A stretch of 64,000 nucleotides of DNA from Pseudarthrobacter sp. PS3-L1 (GTDB lineage Bacteria > Actinomycetota > Actinomycetes > Actinomycetales > Micrococcaceae), in contig NZ_JASISU010000002.1 of NCBI RefSeq assembly GCF_030063285.1, forward strand, positions 682,001-746,000. The letters are read 5' to 3'. The notes under the pieces are model-generated. The model worked only from the letters and a program-made list of their open reading frames with translations. It did not search any database and was not told where the DNA came from. Positions 10,985 through 19,815 of the stretch are shown one piece after another. Every line of letters starts with the position of its first letter. Positions within the stretch are counted from its first letter, which is position 1. The position numbers were made by a program, and so were the translations under genes.

Positions 10985-11053
10985 ACGAATTCTCCGATGG
11001 TACTTGTAATGACTGGCACATTTTCCTGCTGGAAAACGGGCCCGGCGGACTGA

Positions 11054-12904
11054 TTATTTTGCGTACTGCGGTAGCTGAGCAGGTTTTCCGGTTGACGGCT
11101 GGACGTTGTAGCTTCGCAACGCCTGGGCCATCACTGACCGGAATACAGGTCCCTGGGTAATTCCGTAGATATCACCCTTGGGACGTTGCAGTACCACCTC
11201 AACGATAAACCGGGGATCGTCCATGGGCGCCATTCCAACGATAGAGGCTGTGTATCCGCAGAAGCCTGAGGTGCCGTCATCGCACGGTGATTCCGAGGTG
11301 CCGGTTTTGGCACCTACCCGATAGCCGTCAATGGCAGCATCCTTGACCTCACCCTGCGTGACGGCGCTTTCAAGCATGTCCCTGACCTGCTGGGCCGAAT
11401 CCGGCGAAATCACTTGGCTGGATTCCTTGGCTGGGGCTTTTTCCTCAGTACCGTCAGGGCTGATGTAGCTGTCAATGAGGCGTGGCTGCTGCATCAGTCC
11501 ATCATTTGCGATGGCCTGATAAGCACGTACCGTCTGCAGGGTGGATTGGGACACGCCCTGACCGAACAACACCGTAAATTCCTGCCGGCCATCCCACTGG
11601 TCTGCGGGTGCAAGAATGCCGTTGGCCTGCGAGGGAAGCCCGATTTCCGGGGCCTCGCCAATGCCAAATTTCCGCAGCCAATCGTAACGCTGCTCCTTGG
11701 ACAGGCGCTGGCCAGCCATGACAGTTCCCGTGTTCATGGACCAACCAAGGATCCCTGCAAGGGTCCGGTCTTCGGTACCGTGGGTGAACGAATCAGTGAA
11801 GGTTTGTCCGTTGACGGTGTACGACGGAGGAATAACGAACTTTTCCAGCGGGCTGGCCTTTCCCTCCTGAATCAGGGCAGCCATTGTGAGGGTTTTCTGA
11901 ACGGATCCCGGTTCGTACGCTGCTGTAACAGAACGCACTCCCCGGTCCTCCGCAGCTACTTTTCCTGGATCGTTGGGGTCCGGTGCTTTAGTATCGGCCA
12001 TTGCAACGATATTGCCGGTTTTTACATCCTCCACGACTATCGAGCCCCACTCGGCGCTGAGTTTATCCGCCTGGTCCTGGATGGCCTGCTGGGCAAAGTA
12101 CTGCAGGTCTGAATTCAGCGTGAGTTTGACGTCCTTGCCGTCCTGCGCCGGGGTCAATTCATCGATTCCCACGGGAATCCGCAGTCCATCGGCACCGATT
12201 TCGAACAGTCGTTTCCCATCCGTTCCGCTCAAAACGTCATTCTGGGTTTGTTCCAGGCCAGCGATACCCGAGCCGCCCTCTTCGAGGAAGCCGATAATTC
12301 CCCCCGCGATCGAGCCATTGGGGTAGACCCTCTTACTGACCCCTTCGGAGACCACACCTGGGATCCCAAGTTTGGAGATCTGGTCCTCGATATCAGGCTT
12401 GACGTCCTTGGCGACCAGGAAGTATTTCTGTTCGCCCGTGACGGCGGCGCGGACCTCGGCGTCCTTCATTCCCAGGAGTGCTGCGAGTTCTGAGATTCCC
12501 TGGTCACGACTGATGGTCTCAACGGCACCACCTGATGCGTTGAATCTGTAGAACTCTTCCGTGTTCGTGTTCAGCACCTGGTCAACAGCGATGTTGTAGC
12601 GAATCACGCTGTTGGCCATCGCTGTGCCTTGGGAGTCGACGATGCTGCCACGTTCGGCCGGAAGAACAGACTCCCGCATGCGCTTGTCCAACGCAGCCTG
12701 CGCCATTCCGCCAACGTTCAGCCCCTGGACCAGAACAAGTTTTCCGCCAACCACCAGAAGAAGCGCGAGCATGATCCCCAGTCCCAGCCGAAGCCGCTTT
12801 GTGGGCCCGGCCAGCTTGGGGTTTTGGCTCGCGCGGCCAGTCTTACCGGTTCGTCCAAAAACTGCTGTGGTGTTGTTCTGGGCTTTGCCGGTTTTCTGCG
12901 CCAC
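11054..12904 (-). CDS. ftsI: Septal transpeptidase FtsI (class B penicillin-binding protein)
   Basis: 616 residues from GTG (12902-12904). Short basic cytoplasmic part, one membrane anchor (about 41-60), a dimerisation domain (LPAERGSIVDSQGTAMA), then the transpeptidase domain. Active-site motifs are SVQK at 334-337 (nucleophile Ser334), SMN at 389-391 and KTGTS at 533-537. It cross-links septal peptidoglycan together with FtsW. The protein ends soon after the transpeptidase domain, with no PASTA repeats. It lies between the ftsL-like gene and murE as in other actinobacteria. Confidence 0.95.
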   Translation of the reverse strand: MAQKTGKAQNNTTAVFGRTGKTGRASQNPKLAGPTKRLRLGLGIMLALLLVVGGKLVLVQGLNVGGMAQAALDKRMRESVLPAERGSIVDSQGTAMANSVIRYNIAVDQVLNTNTEEFYRFNASGGAVETISRDQGISELAALLGMKDAEVRAAVTGEQKYFLVAKDVKPDIEDQISKLGIPGVVSEGVSKRVYPNGSIAGGIIGFLEEGGSGIAGLEQTQNDVLSGTDGKRLFEIGADGLRIPVGIDELTPAQDGKDVKLTLNSDLQYFAQQAIQDQADKLSAEWGSIVVEDVKTGNIVAMADTKAPDPNDPGKVAAEDRGVRSVTAAYEPGSVQKTLTMAALIQEGKASPLEKFVIPPSYTVNGQTFTDSFTHGTEDRTLAGILGWSMNTGTVMAGQRLSKEQRYDWLRKFGIGEAPEIGLPSQANGILAPADQWDGRQEFTVLFGQGVSQSTLQTVRAYQAIANDGLMQQPRLIDSYISPDGTEEKAPAKESSQVISPDSAQQVRDMLESAVTQGEVKDAAIDGYRVGAKTGTSESPCDDGTSGFCGYTASIVGMAPMDDPRFIVEVVLQRPKGDIYGITQGPVFRSVMAQALRSYNVQPSTGKPAQLPQYAK

Positions 12905-12943
12905 GGGGTTCCTTGCTGGTTGAGAAAGTGCGAGCGTACTGCG

Positions 12944-13567
12944 TTACTGCCCCGGGGTCTTCTGTTCCGGGGCAGGAACAGATCCACCATTGAGCTCTGG
13001 TGTCGGTGCGGCAGCTACCGCTGCCTTAGCCGGTTGTTCTGCCGGAGACCTGCTTTCGAGCGGATCGGAAGCACTGGCCGGTGGCACCACGCTGAGCAGG
13101 CCACCAACGGCGGGTGCCGGAAGGAGCGTCCCCGGCGCTTTGCCTTCGGCTGCGGGCGCAGCTTTGCCGCTGACGGACAGCGTTGAGAGGTCAATCTGCC
13201 CCTTCGACGTCGAAGCGACCATACCCAAGTCTGCGGCCTTGGCTGCGAGATTCTGGGGAGCTTCGAAATTTTGTTGCTGCTGTGTCAGGTCCTGGTTTTC
13301 CTTGGTCAGGGTTGCTTGTGTGCTGCGGAGGCTGACGAGCTCATACTGCGACGTAGAGACGGAGATATTGAGGACAAGAACAGTGACAAGGGCAACGGCT
13401 AACAGGGCGAAGCAGAGCACTACGAAGGGTGCGCGCCTCTTGCGGGGAGTCGATCGGACCAACGCCAGTGGAGTCCGCGGCTTACGCGCCGCGGTTCCGC
13501 TAGTCCCGGGGAGCGAACTGGACTGTCGGGTTGACCCGGAGTAATTAGGCGCTGCGGCGGTGCTCAT
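12944..13567 (-). CDS. FtsL-like septum protein
   Basis: 207 residues. A basic N-terminal part ends in RKRRAPF. One membrane helix (about 47-68) follows, then a short coiled-coil segment rich in Gln and Leu (about 75-105), then an Ala/Pro-rich extracytoplasmic tail of about 90 residues. FtsL proteins have little sequence conservation and are recognised by size, topology and place between rsmH and ftsI; all three fit. The Pro/Ala tail is longer than in E. coli FtsL (about 120 residues). The ATG overlaps the rsmH stop as ATGA. Role inferred: scaffold for FtsW-FtsI with a DivIC/FtsB-type partner encoded elsewhere. Confidence 0.72.
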   Translation of the reverse strand: MSTAAAPNYSGSTRQSSSLPGTSGTAARKPRTPLALVRSTPRKRRAPFVVLCFALLAVALVTVLVLNISVSTSQYELVSLRSTQATLTKENQDLTQQQQNFEAPQNLAAKAADLGMVASTSKGQIDLSTLSVSGKAAPAAEGKAPGTLLPAPAVGGLLSVVPPASASDPLESRSPAEQPAKAAVAAAPTPELNGGSVPAPEQKTPGQ

Positions 13568-14556
13568 GCATCTCTCCTGGCTTTGATTCTTTCAACAGCC
13601 CGCAATCGTGCAGATGCGGCCCTGGGGTTTTGCATAATCTCTTCGCCGGTAGGCACTTCGGTGCCTTTAGTCAGCATCTTCAACACAGCTTTGTGCTGTT
13701 CGAGTTCCACCGGAAATCCCAGCGGGGCGGACGACGACGAGCCCGCCTGGAAGACCCGTTTCACAACTTTGTCCTCTAGGGAGTGGTACGACATCACAAC
13801 TATCCGGCCTCCGAGCGCAGTCGCATTCACTGCCGCGGGAACCGCACGCTCCAGCACGTCGAGTTCCTCGTTGACCTCGATGCGTAGCGCCTGAAACGTG
13901 CGCTTGGCGGGGTGACCTCCGGTTTTGGCCGCACCAGCAGGAACCACCGCACGGATGACATCAACAAGCTCGCCGGTGGTGGCAAACCTTTTCTCCGACC
14001 GAGCTGCGACAATCCGGTTGGCAATCCTCCCAGCGAATTTTTCCTCACCCCAGCTCCGGATGATTCGGACCAGGTCTTCTTCTGAATAGTTGTTGACCAC
14101 ATCTGCAGCCGTCTGACCTGCGCTGGTATCCATCCGCATGTCCAGGGGCGCGTCAAATGAATAGGCGAACCCCCGCTCCCGCTCGTCGAGTTGGAGCGAT
14201 GAGACGCCGAGGTCCATGAGGACGCCGTGTACCTCGCTGACGCCAAGATCAGCGAGGACGTCGTCAATTTCGTCATAGACGGCATGCACAAGGTCGGTCC
14301 GGCCCTGGAAGCGTTCCAGTCGTGCGCCGGCCAAGGCCAACGCCTCCTCGTCCCGGTCGATGCCCACAAGATGGAGATCAGGAAAACGTTCGAGCATCGC
14401 TTCGGAGTGTCCGCCCATGCCCAGCGTCGCGTCAATCACGACTGGCTGGCTGGCACCTTTGCGAGCCGCTTCGAATCCGGGTGCCAACAAATTAATGCAC
14501 CGGTCCCGCAGGACCGGCACATGGCGTTCAGACGTTGGCTTGTTCTGGTCTGTCAT
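13564..14556 (-). CDS. rsmH: 16S rRNA (cytosine-1402-N4)-methyltransferase RsmH (MraW)
   Basis: 330 residues. An AdoMet-dependent methyltransferase acting on C1402 of 16S rRNA in the decoding centre. It opens with [31 protein letters not shown] is the AdoMet loop. [20 protein letters not shown] and [12 protein letters not shown] are family signatures. Second gene of the dcw cluster, 208 bases after mraZ and coupled by ATGA to the ftsL-like gene. Confidence 0.95.
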   Translation of the reverse strand: MTDQNKPTSERHVPVLRDRCINLLAPGFEAARKGASQPVVIDATLGMGGHSEAMLERFPDLHLVGIDRDEEALALAGARLERFQGRTDLVHAVYDEIDDVLADLGVSEVHGVLMDLGVSSLQLDERERGFAYSFDAPLDMRMDTSAGQTAADVVNNYSEEDLVRIIRSWGEEKFAGRIANRIVAARSEKRFATTGELVDVIRAVVPAGAAKTGGHPAKRTFQALRIEVNEELDVLERAVPAAVNATALGGRIVVMSYHSLEDKVVKRVFQAGSSSSAPLGFPVELEQHKAVLKMLTKGTEVPTGEEIMQNPRAASARLRAVERIKARRDA

Positions 14557-14680
14557 GCCGTAGTCCTTCCGGTGGGCGATCGGCGCAGTGGGAGTTGCTG
14601 GGTTTTCAGAGAAGAAGGATTGTGCACTGACGGCGGGTTCTTCAGCCAGATCCCCATCCGCACCACCCCTTGTCCGCTGG

Positions 14681-14705
14681 CCTGGCTCCGGGGAAGTGAG
14701 CCAGG
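14681..14705. other. Hairpin in the mraZ-rsmH leader
   Basis: CCTGGCT (14681-14687) pairs with AGCCAGG (14699-14705) across an 11-base loop, in the 208-base gap between mraZ and rsmH. No T-run follows on the minus strand, so it is not a clear terminator. It could be a processing or partial attenuation site setting the mraZ to rsmH ratio. Significance uncertain. Confidence 0.25.
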
Positions 14706-14764
14706 ACTGCGTTGGGGCGGGCGGCTGGAGGTCTCGTTCAAGAATCCGCCGTCAAGCCATACCG

Positions 14765-15193
14765 TCAGAGAATCCCAGGTATGGCGTCATCCGTCTCAGA
14801 GAAAGCTGTTTCCTTCTCAGCGAGGTATTCGTTCCAAGCCTGTGCATCCCAGATCTCCGCTCGGGTGCCGGCGCCAATCACTGCCAATTCCCTGCCGAGG
14901 CCTGCATACTCGCGCAACGCCGCCGGAATGGTGACGCGACCCTGCTTGTCAGGTACCTCATCCGAGGCTCCAGAGAGAAAGACCCTGATGTAGTCACGTG
15001 CCTGCCGCGAGGAGATTGGAGCCTCCCGCATCTGCTCGTGAACTCGGGCAAATTCCTTCTCACTGAAAACGTAGATGCATCGCTCCTGGCCCCTCGTGAG
15101 AACCAGACCCTCAGCAAGTTCATCGCGGAACTTTGCCGGGAGGATGATGCGGCCCTTTTCATCCAGACGCGGTGAATGTGTACCCAGAAACAC
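14765..15193 (-). CDS. mraZ: Transcriptional regulator MraZ
   Basis: 142 residues from GTG (15191-15193), beginning [15 protein letters not shown], the usual MraZ opening. It has two AbrB-like halves: [17 protein letters not shown] near 10-26 and [19 protein letters not shown] near 81-99. MraZ forms rings that bind repeated GTGGG-type boxes and represses or tunes its own dcw operon. Three such boxes lie about 65 bases upstream of this start. First gene of the cluster. Confidence 0.95.
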   Translation of the reverse strand: MFLGTHSPRLDEKGRIILPAKFRDELAEGLVLTRGQERCIYVFSEKEFARVHEQMREAPISSRQARDYIRVFLSGASDEVPDKQGRVTIPAALREYAGLGRELAVIGAGTRAEIWDAQAWNEYLAEKETAFSETDDAIPGIL

Positions 15194-15255
15194 TGGCTAC
15201 CACCCGTCTGTCGTCAGGAACTGCATTCCCCTGCGTCGCACTACCCTCTTATGCC

Positions 15256-15287
15256 CTCCACATTACTCCACTTCCACCCACAGTCAA
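15256..15287 (-). promoter_or_regulatory. mraZ promoter with embedded MraZ box
   Basis: Reading the minus strand: a -35 hexamer TTGACT (15282-15287), a 16-base spacer, and a -10 hexamer TAATGT (15260-15265). Three boxes, GTGGGT (15276-15281), GTGGAG (15266-15271) and GTGGAG (15256-15261), recur every 10 bases across spacer and -10. A further GTGGAG lies at 15297-15302. Direct repeats of GTGGG-like boxes at 10-base spacing are the known MraZ target, so this looks like an autoregulated dcw promoter. Confidence 0.75.
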
Positions 15288-15377
15288 CGCAACTCACTCC
15301 ACACGTGCGCCTTTTGGCCCGCAGCGACCCTCCTCTGGCTGGGAATGACGGCAGGGGTGGAAAGTAGGGGTTAAAAC

Positions 15378-15405
15378 AAAAGGACTCGCCGAAGCGAGTC
15401 CTTTT
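15378..15405 (-). terminator. Terminator upstream of the dcw cluster
   Basis: AAAAGGACTCGC and GCGAGTCCTTTT form a perfect 12-base stem with a CGAA tetraloop, ending in a T-run in either direction. It lies 105 bases past the DUF3040 stop and before the mraZ promoter, so it isolates the dcw operon from its upstream neighbour. Confidence 0.8.
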
Positions 15406-15510
15406 ACGTATGGGGTTGCGGCGGTGAAAGAGCCGGTGATCCCTGGAGCATGTCAGGTCAGAGAATGTTTTCCCGGGTCTGTCATGGTGCAGTGTTCAGG
15501 GTGGAGTGGG

Positions 15511-15882
15511 TCAGGGTTGTCCGCGGCGTCGTTCGTCCCAGCGTTCTTCGAGGCTGCTCATAAAGCTGCTGCGCGGCTTCGCGGATTTGCCTGACCGGCC
15601 CGACGCGCCAGATGTAGCGGAGCTGCTGCGCATGGTGGCGAAGTAGACACCACCACCCATAATGACAAAGCCGAGCACACCAATCGGAATGATCTGGGTT
15701 GTAACGCCAACGAGTAGCAGGAGGATCCCGGCGAGAGTGCCGAGAACTCCAATCACCAGATGACGCGTGGACCAGGATTTAGCCTGGTCCGACCCCATGG
15801 AACTGGCGAATTTCGGGTCGTCTTCATGCAGTTGCTTCTCGAGCTGTTCAAGCAGCTTCTGTTCGTGCTCCGAGAGCGGCAT
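15511..15882 (-). CDS. DUF3040 small membrane protein
   Basis: 123 residues starting MPLSEHEQKLLEQLEKQL, the characteristic DUF3040 opening. I placed the start at the ATG 15880-15882 because GGAGG sits five bases upstream (15888-15892); an in-frame upstream extension exists but lacks family similarity. Two adjacent hydrophobic segments (roughly residues 45-90) indicate a small two-helix inner-membrane protein with a Ser/Arg/Lys-rich tail. The family is common in actinobacteria, often near dcw genes, and has no established function. Confidence 0.8.
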   Translation of the reverse strand: MPLSEHEQKLLEQLEKQLHEDDPKFASSMGSDQAKSWSTRHLVIGVLGTLAGILLLLVGVTTQIIPIGVLGFVIMGGGVYFATMRSSSATSGASGRSGKSAKPRSSFMSSLEERWDERRRGQP

Positions 15883-16136
15883 CACGACCTCCTTAAGTAG
15901 GCCTACGTCAGGACTGTATCCAGTCCATGATTCTGCTCCGATAACGTCTGGTCGACTCGTTTTGTTCCCTGCAACTGCCAACAATGGTCGCTGCTGGGAA
16001 CTCATCTTTACCAGCCGTGTTTTGCTGGCATGTCCGGTAGATCACAACGCTCGAAATCCCTATATGCATAAGGATAGATCGTTGGGGCATTATCTGAAAG
16101 ACACAGTATCGGCAGCGGTGACCTATCCCCCGCCTG

Positions 16137-17375
16137 TCAGTCACGACGGGTGTTCCCCGGCCGCAAAAGCCTTGCTGGCAGCACTGAGCTGTCACCGAAC
16201 CGCTGAGTTACCTGGTCCAGCACCTGCTCGGCGGTTCGCCAGTTGTCATCACGTCGATCCAAGCTCAGCTGCATGGGTGCCGTGGCCGCTTCCTCAAGCT
16301 GTTCAGCACGGACACCCACCAGCCGGACTGCCAAGGGCCGTGCCCCCAAACCATCAAGGAGCTGGACAGCCACAGCGTAGATCAGCTGTGCGCTGTCCAT
16401 CGGGGCGTGGACTGTACGGCTGCGGGTAATAGACGAAAAGTCGGACCATCGCACCTTAATGGCTACCGTGCGAGCTACCATGCCAGTGCTGCGTAGGCGT
16501 GCAGCCGTTCGATGTGACAGCCGCAGAAGTTCCCGGTGCAGGATCTCCGTGTCCCAGGTGTCCGTTCCGAAAGTCTCCTCGGCGCCGATACTCTTCTCCA
16601 GGCGCGCGGGCGTCACGGACCGCGGATCCAGACCCCAGGACAATCGATGGACGTGCTCCCCTGTCGCTCCGAGTGAGCGCTTCAGGGCCGAGACAGGCGT
16701 GGCAGCAACATCGGCTACGGTCCGGATTCCCATGCGGCCGAGGACCTCAGCAGTCTTTGCACCGACACCCCACAGCGCACCAACCGGCAGGCTGTGGAGG
16801 TATGGCACCGTCTCCTCCGGCGTAATGACGAGCAATCCGTCCGGCTTACAGCGCGTTGAAGCAATCTTGGCCACAAATTTGGTGGCTGCAATGCCTACCG
16901 ACGCGGTAATTCCCAATTCGGCCGCTACCTGCTTGCGAATCAACTCGCCGATCGCTGCCGGCGAGCCCAAACGGCGAACCGCGCCCGTGACATCCAAGAA
17001 GGCCTCATCAACACTCAGTGGCTCCACGAGGTCGGTGATGGAGCCAAAAATCATCATGATCTGGCGAGAGACTTCCTGATACAGCGCATGTCGCGGTTCG
17101 ATGACGACGGCGTCAGGGCACAGGCGCAGGGCGACCACCATGGGCATGGCGGACTTGACACCAAGTGCCCTCGCTTCATAGGAAGCTGACAGCACCACTG
17201 AGCGCTCACCAGGATGACCAACAATGACGCGTCTTCGCTTGAGTTCGGGCCTTGTGCGCAGCTCGACGGAGACAAAAAATGCGTCCATATCCACATGGAG
17301 TATGCAGCTGCGCCGAAGCTCCTGAAGCCTGGCTTCTGGAGGCTGATTGTTTGTCTGATGCACCACGCCTGTCAT
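16137..17375 (-). CDS. dinB: DNA polymerase IV (Y family)
   Basis: 412 residues. A Y-family translesion polymerase. LHVDMDAFFVSVE holds catalytic Asp29 and Asp31; SVDEAFLDV holds Asp124 and Glu125. SYEARALGVKSAMP is the finger-domain signature. Helix-hairpin-helix residues follow (VGAKTAEVLGRMGIRTVADV), and the little-finger domain ends near 350. QLSLD in the C-terminal part may serve as a sliding-clamp contact, though it is not a perfect consensus. Start ATG at 17373-17375. It is divergent from the lipoprotein gene with only 65 bases between them. Confidence 0.93.
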   Translation of the reverse strand: MTGVVHQTNNQPPEARLQELRRSCILHVDMDAFFVSVELRTRPELKRRRVIVGHPGERSVVLSASYEARALGVKSAMPMVVALRLCPDAVVIEPRHALYQEVSRQIMMIFGSITDLVEPLSVDEAFLDVTGAVRRLGSPAAIGELIRKQVAAELGITASVGIAATKFVAKIASTRCKPDGLLVITPEETVPYLHSLPVGALWGVGAKTAEVLGRMGIRTVADVAATPVSALKRSLGATGEHVHRLSWGLDPRSVTPARLEKSIGAEETFGTDTWDTEILHRELLRLSHRTAARLRSTGMVARTVAIKVRWSDFSSITRSRTVHAPMDSAQLIYAVAVQLLDGLGARPLAVRLVGVRAEQLEEAATAPMQLSLDRRDDNWRTAEQVLDQVTQRFGDSSVLPARLLRPGNTRRD

Positions 17376-17440
17376 CCTATGCCGCAGGACTGACTAAACT
17401 GGAGGCTGAATCCGGCAACAACTCCAGGAGGAAAGTCCCT

Positions 17441-17968
17441 GTGACGGTCTTAGGAAGCATCAAGCCGCCCCTTGCGCTCGCTGCCGCGTGTGTAGTTCTG
17501 GCTGTGAGTGCCTGTTCGCCATCGGCCTCGGACGTACCAGCTGTGTCGTCTCCGGCCACGACTGCCCAGACCCAGGCGGCGTCGCCCAGCGCCAATGGCC
17601 CAACAGCATCGGCAGTCCCCACGTCGCAATCAGCCAACGGCTCCCTTGTTCAGGACTTTCCCAGCACGCTCATTCCACTCATGCCCAGCGCAACAGTGAA
17701 ATCCAGCAGCCTCCTGACACCAGGGGGGCCAGCTACAGCAGGGCTGGTAGGCGAAATCAAGGCAGAAGCGCCTGCGATCCTGGCGTTCTATACCCAGTCC
17801 TTCGAGTCCCAGGGTTTCAAGGCTGTTCCAGGGGACACAGTCGAGAAGATACCGTCCAAGGACTTTCTCCGAGGAGACAGCGAAACCATCAACGTCTCAG
17901 TCCAGTCGGAAGCCGGCGTATCAACTTTCACCATTGGCGCGACAGTTTCGGGAGATTCGATCAAATGA
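17441..17968 (+). CDS. Predicted secreted lipoprotein of unknown function
   Basis: 175 residues from GTG at 17441, chosen because AGGAGG (17426-17431) lies nine bases upstream. An N-terminal hydrophobic signal ends in a lipobox VSAC with the acylated cysteine at residue 25. A Ser/Thr/Ala/Pro/Gln-rich linker (about 27-65) follows, then a small domain of about 100 residues with no motif I recognise. It is expected to be anchored on the outer face of the membrane. The stop overlaps the next start as ATGA, so it is translated together with the polyprenyl synthase. Function unknown. Confidence 0.78.
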   Translation: MTVLGSIKPPLALAAACVVLAVSACSPSASDVPAVSSPATTAQTQAASPSANGPTASAVPTSQSANGSLVQDFPSTLIPLMPSATVKSSSLLTPGGPATAGLVGEIKAEAPAILAFYTQSFESQGFKAVPGDTVEKIPSKDFLRGDSETINVSVQSEAGVSTFTIGATVSGDSIK

Positions 17969-19059
17969 GCATTGCCGAGCAGCTGCGGCTGGAACAGTCC
18001 TCCTTCGTTGCAACGGTGGCTGGCGAGCTGACTGGCTTCCTATCCTCCCGGCAGTCGGTGATGTCCGGTATCTCCAGCGACATTGACCCGATCATGGATT
18101 CGATTTCAAACCTCGTCACGGGCGGCAAGCGCCTGCGTGCCCTGATGTGCTACTGGGGGTGGCGTGGAGCCGGTGGCGAGGAAGCGGCCCCTGAGGTTGT
18201 TACGGCCGGGTCTGCACTCGAACTGTTCCAGGCAGCGGCGCTGATTCATGATGACATCATTGACCGCTCAGACACGCGCCGGGGCGGAGCGAGCGTGCAC
18301 CAACGATTCATGCAGCTTCATGATTCCCAGGGCTGGGCGCTGGACAGGGAACGCTTTGGCCACGCAGCGGCCATCCTCGCCGGGGACCTGTGCCTGTCAT
18401 TTTCCGAGGAAGCCTTCACGGACATTGGGCCCAGAGCCGCCGCCGGAACGAGTGCACGCTTGATCTTCAACCTCATGAGGGCTGAAGTTATGGCGGGCCA
18501 GTACCTCGATATTTTGGAAGAGGTAGCTGGACCGGTCCGCGACAGGTCGGGGGCGGTATCAAGGGCGCAGTCGATCATTCGCTTCAAGTCGGCCAAATAC
18601 TCCACCGAGCATCCTCTGGCGCTAGGTGGTGCACTGGCCGGGGCATCCAATGACCTGCTCAGGGGCTACTCCCACTTTGCCCTGCCGCTGGGCGAAGCAT
18701 TTCAACTGCGGGACGACGTCTTGGGAGTTTTCGGGGATCCCATCACGACCGGCAAACCGGCCGGAGACGACCTTCGCGAAGGAAAACGCACGGTGCTCGT
18801 GGCACTCGCCATGGAACATGCAGCTGCAGACGAATCAGCGTTTATCGACAACCGGCTCGGCAGTCCAAACCTCAGTGACGCTGACGTGGCCGAAATACGC
18901 AGCATCATCGAAAACTGCGGCGCGCTGGAAGCCACAGAATCGTTGATTGCCGAATTTGGCGCATCAGCGTTCACTGCCCTTGACCAGCTGCCGCTCGACG
19001 AATTGACTCATACTGCCCTCCGACGTCTTGCCGAGGCAAGCGTCAGCCGGGCATCCTGA
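17965..19059 (+). CDS. Polyprenyl diphosphate synthase (IdsA/GrcC type)
   Basis: 364 residues from ATG 17965. A trans-isoprenyl diphosphate synthase that adds isopentenyl diphosphate to an allylic primer. GGKRLR (53-58) binds diphosphate. The first Asp-rich motif is HDDIID with Asp96, Asp97 and Asp100. The second is RDDVLGVFGD, with Gly where some enzymes have the last Asp. By gene order it corresponds to idsA2 (Rv2173) of M. tuberculosis. Chain length cannot be read from sequence by eye; the product could feed menaquinone, carotenoid or carrier-lipid synthesis. Confidence 0.88.
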   Translation: MSIAEQLRLEQSSFVATVAGELTGFLSSRQSVMSGISSDIDPIMDSISNLVTGGKRLRALMCYWGWRGAGGEEAAPEVVTAGSALELFQAAALIHDDIIDRSDTRRGGASVHQRFMQLHDSQGWALDRERFGHAAAILAGDLCLSFSEEAFTDIGPRAAAGTSARLIFNLMRAEVMAGQYLDILEEVAGPVRDRSGAVSRAQSIIRFKSAKYSTEHPLALGGALAGASNDLLRGYSHFALPLGEAFQLRDDVLGVFGDPITTGKPAGDDLREGKRTVLVALAMEHAAADESAFIDNRLGSPNLSDADVAEIRSIIENCGALEATESLIAEFGASAFTALDQLPLDELTHTALRRLAEASVSRAS

Positions 19060-19118
19060 GCCTTAGTGCGGGCAGTCCACTGAAGGGCAAGCCGCCAGGG
19101 TCAGCGGCTATCGGACAT

Positions 19119-19156
19119 ACACCAGTGGCGCCGGACAGATCCGGCGCCACTGGTGT
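19119..19156. terminator. Strong bidirectional terminator hairpin
   Basis: A perfect 17-base stem (19119-19135 with 19140-19156, core CCAGTGGCGCCGGA) around a CAGA loop lies between the convergent polyprenyl synthase and Rv2175c-like genes. A T-rich stretch follows on the plus strand. It probably ends both transcripts. Confidence 0.75.
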
Positions 19157-19194
19157 GTCTTAGATTCTTTATCCCAACAAAAGGCGTGTAGGTC

Positions 19195-19548
19195 CTACCA
19201 CGCCAGGGTCTGGGCTCGGCGTCGAATCTCTGTCTTCCGGCCTTCGCGCAGGGCATCAACCGGGCGTCCACGCAGCGACTCATCGGCAGTGAACAGCCAC
19301 GTCACAAGATCAGCGTCGGAGTAGCCTGCATCCGCCAGCACAACGATGGTTCCGCGCAGGCTGTCAACAACCTGCCCGTCAAGGATGAACGCTGCCGGAA
19401 CGGACCGGATATTGCGCTCGCCCACCCGCAGGGCCACCAAAGACCGCTCCTCGATCAGGCTGTGCACCCGGGTAATGGAAATATCCAGTATCTCGGCAAC
19501 ATCCGGCAGGGGCAGCCATTCGCCCACAAGGCTCTCTACAGTACTCAC
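19195..19548 (-). CDS. Rv2175c-like DNA-binding protein
   Basis: 117 residues from GTG 19546-19548. A longer in-frame start at 19659 would give 154 residues, but similarity begins at about WLPLPDVAEIL. A winged-helix segment (WLPLPDVAEILDISITRVHSL) is followed by the family's C-terminal signature PVDALREGRKTEIRRRAQTLAW. In M. tuberculosis, Rv2175c is a DNA-binding substrate of the kinase PknL and lies beside it, as here. Only the LysM gene separates them in this window. DNA targets are unknown. Start position is the main uncertainty. Confidence 0.82.
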   Translation of the reverse strand: MSTVESLVGEWLPLPDVAEILDISITRVHSLIEERSLVALRVGERNIRSVPAAFILDGQVVDSLRGTIVVLADAGYSDADLVTWLFTADESLRGRPVDALREGRKTEIRRRAQTLAW

Positions 19549-19725
19549 AGGTCCTAGATTGCCATGTACCGGGTCCCCGCACCTATTTTTCCCTGATTCA
19601 GACGAAATATCGCTGCCTGAAAGCTGATGACACTGCGGCTCAGAATATTCCGATGTCATGCTGTGGCCAGCAGTGTTTGCATTGCGGAAGATTTACCAGA
19701 CAATTATCAGGAACATCATTCGTCA

Positions 19726-19751
19726 CACCAATAACTTAAGTACCATTGGTG
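19726..19751. promoter_or_regulatory. Palindrome in the divergent region upstream of the LysM gene
   Basis: CACCAAT (19726-19732) and ATTGGTG (19745-19751) are 7-base inverted arms separated by 12 bases. They lie between the Rv2175c-like gene and the LysM enzyme gene, 65 bases before the latter's start. Spacing suits a dimeric regulator on one or both promoters. No direct evidence of function. Confidence 0.3.
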
Positions 19752-19815
19752 ATGTTGAATACCGTGAATCACATCACCCCCACCAGCTCGCGTGGCTGAG
19801 AAGAGGATCCACCCC

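Noticed and set aside
10016-11053. A 345-codon plus-strand open frame opposite murE
   Set aside because: Lies wholly antisense to murE and its leader and has Cys/Arg/His-rich composition typical of a shadow frame.
15883-16005. Upstream extension of the DUF3040 gene to 16005
   Set aside because: The extra 41 residues have no family similarity, while the internal ATG has a strong GGAGG and the family-standard MPLSEHEQ start.
19660-19815. Cyclic di-AMP (ydaO-type) riboswitch before the LysM gene
   Set aside because: Such riboswitches often precede actinobacterial wall hydrolases, but the region is too short and lacks the conserved GA-rich and pseudoknot segments.
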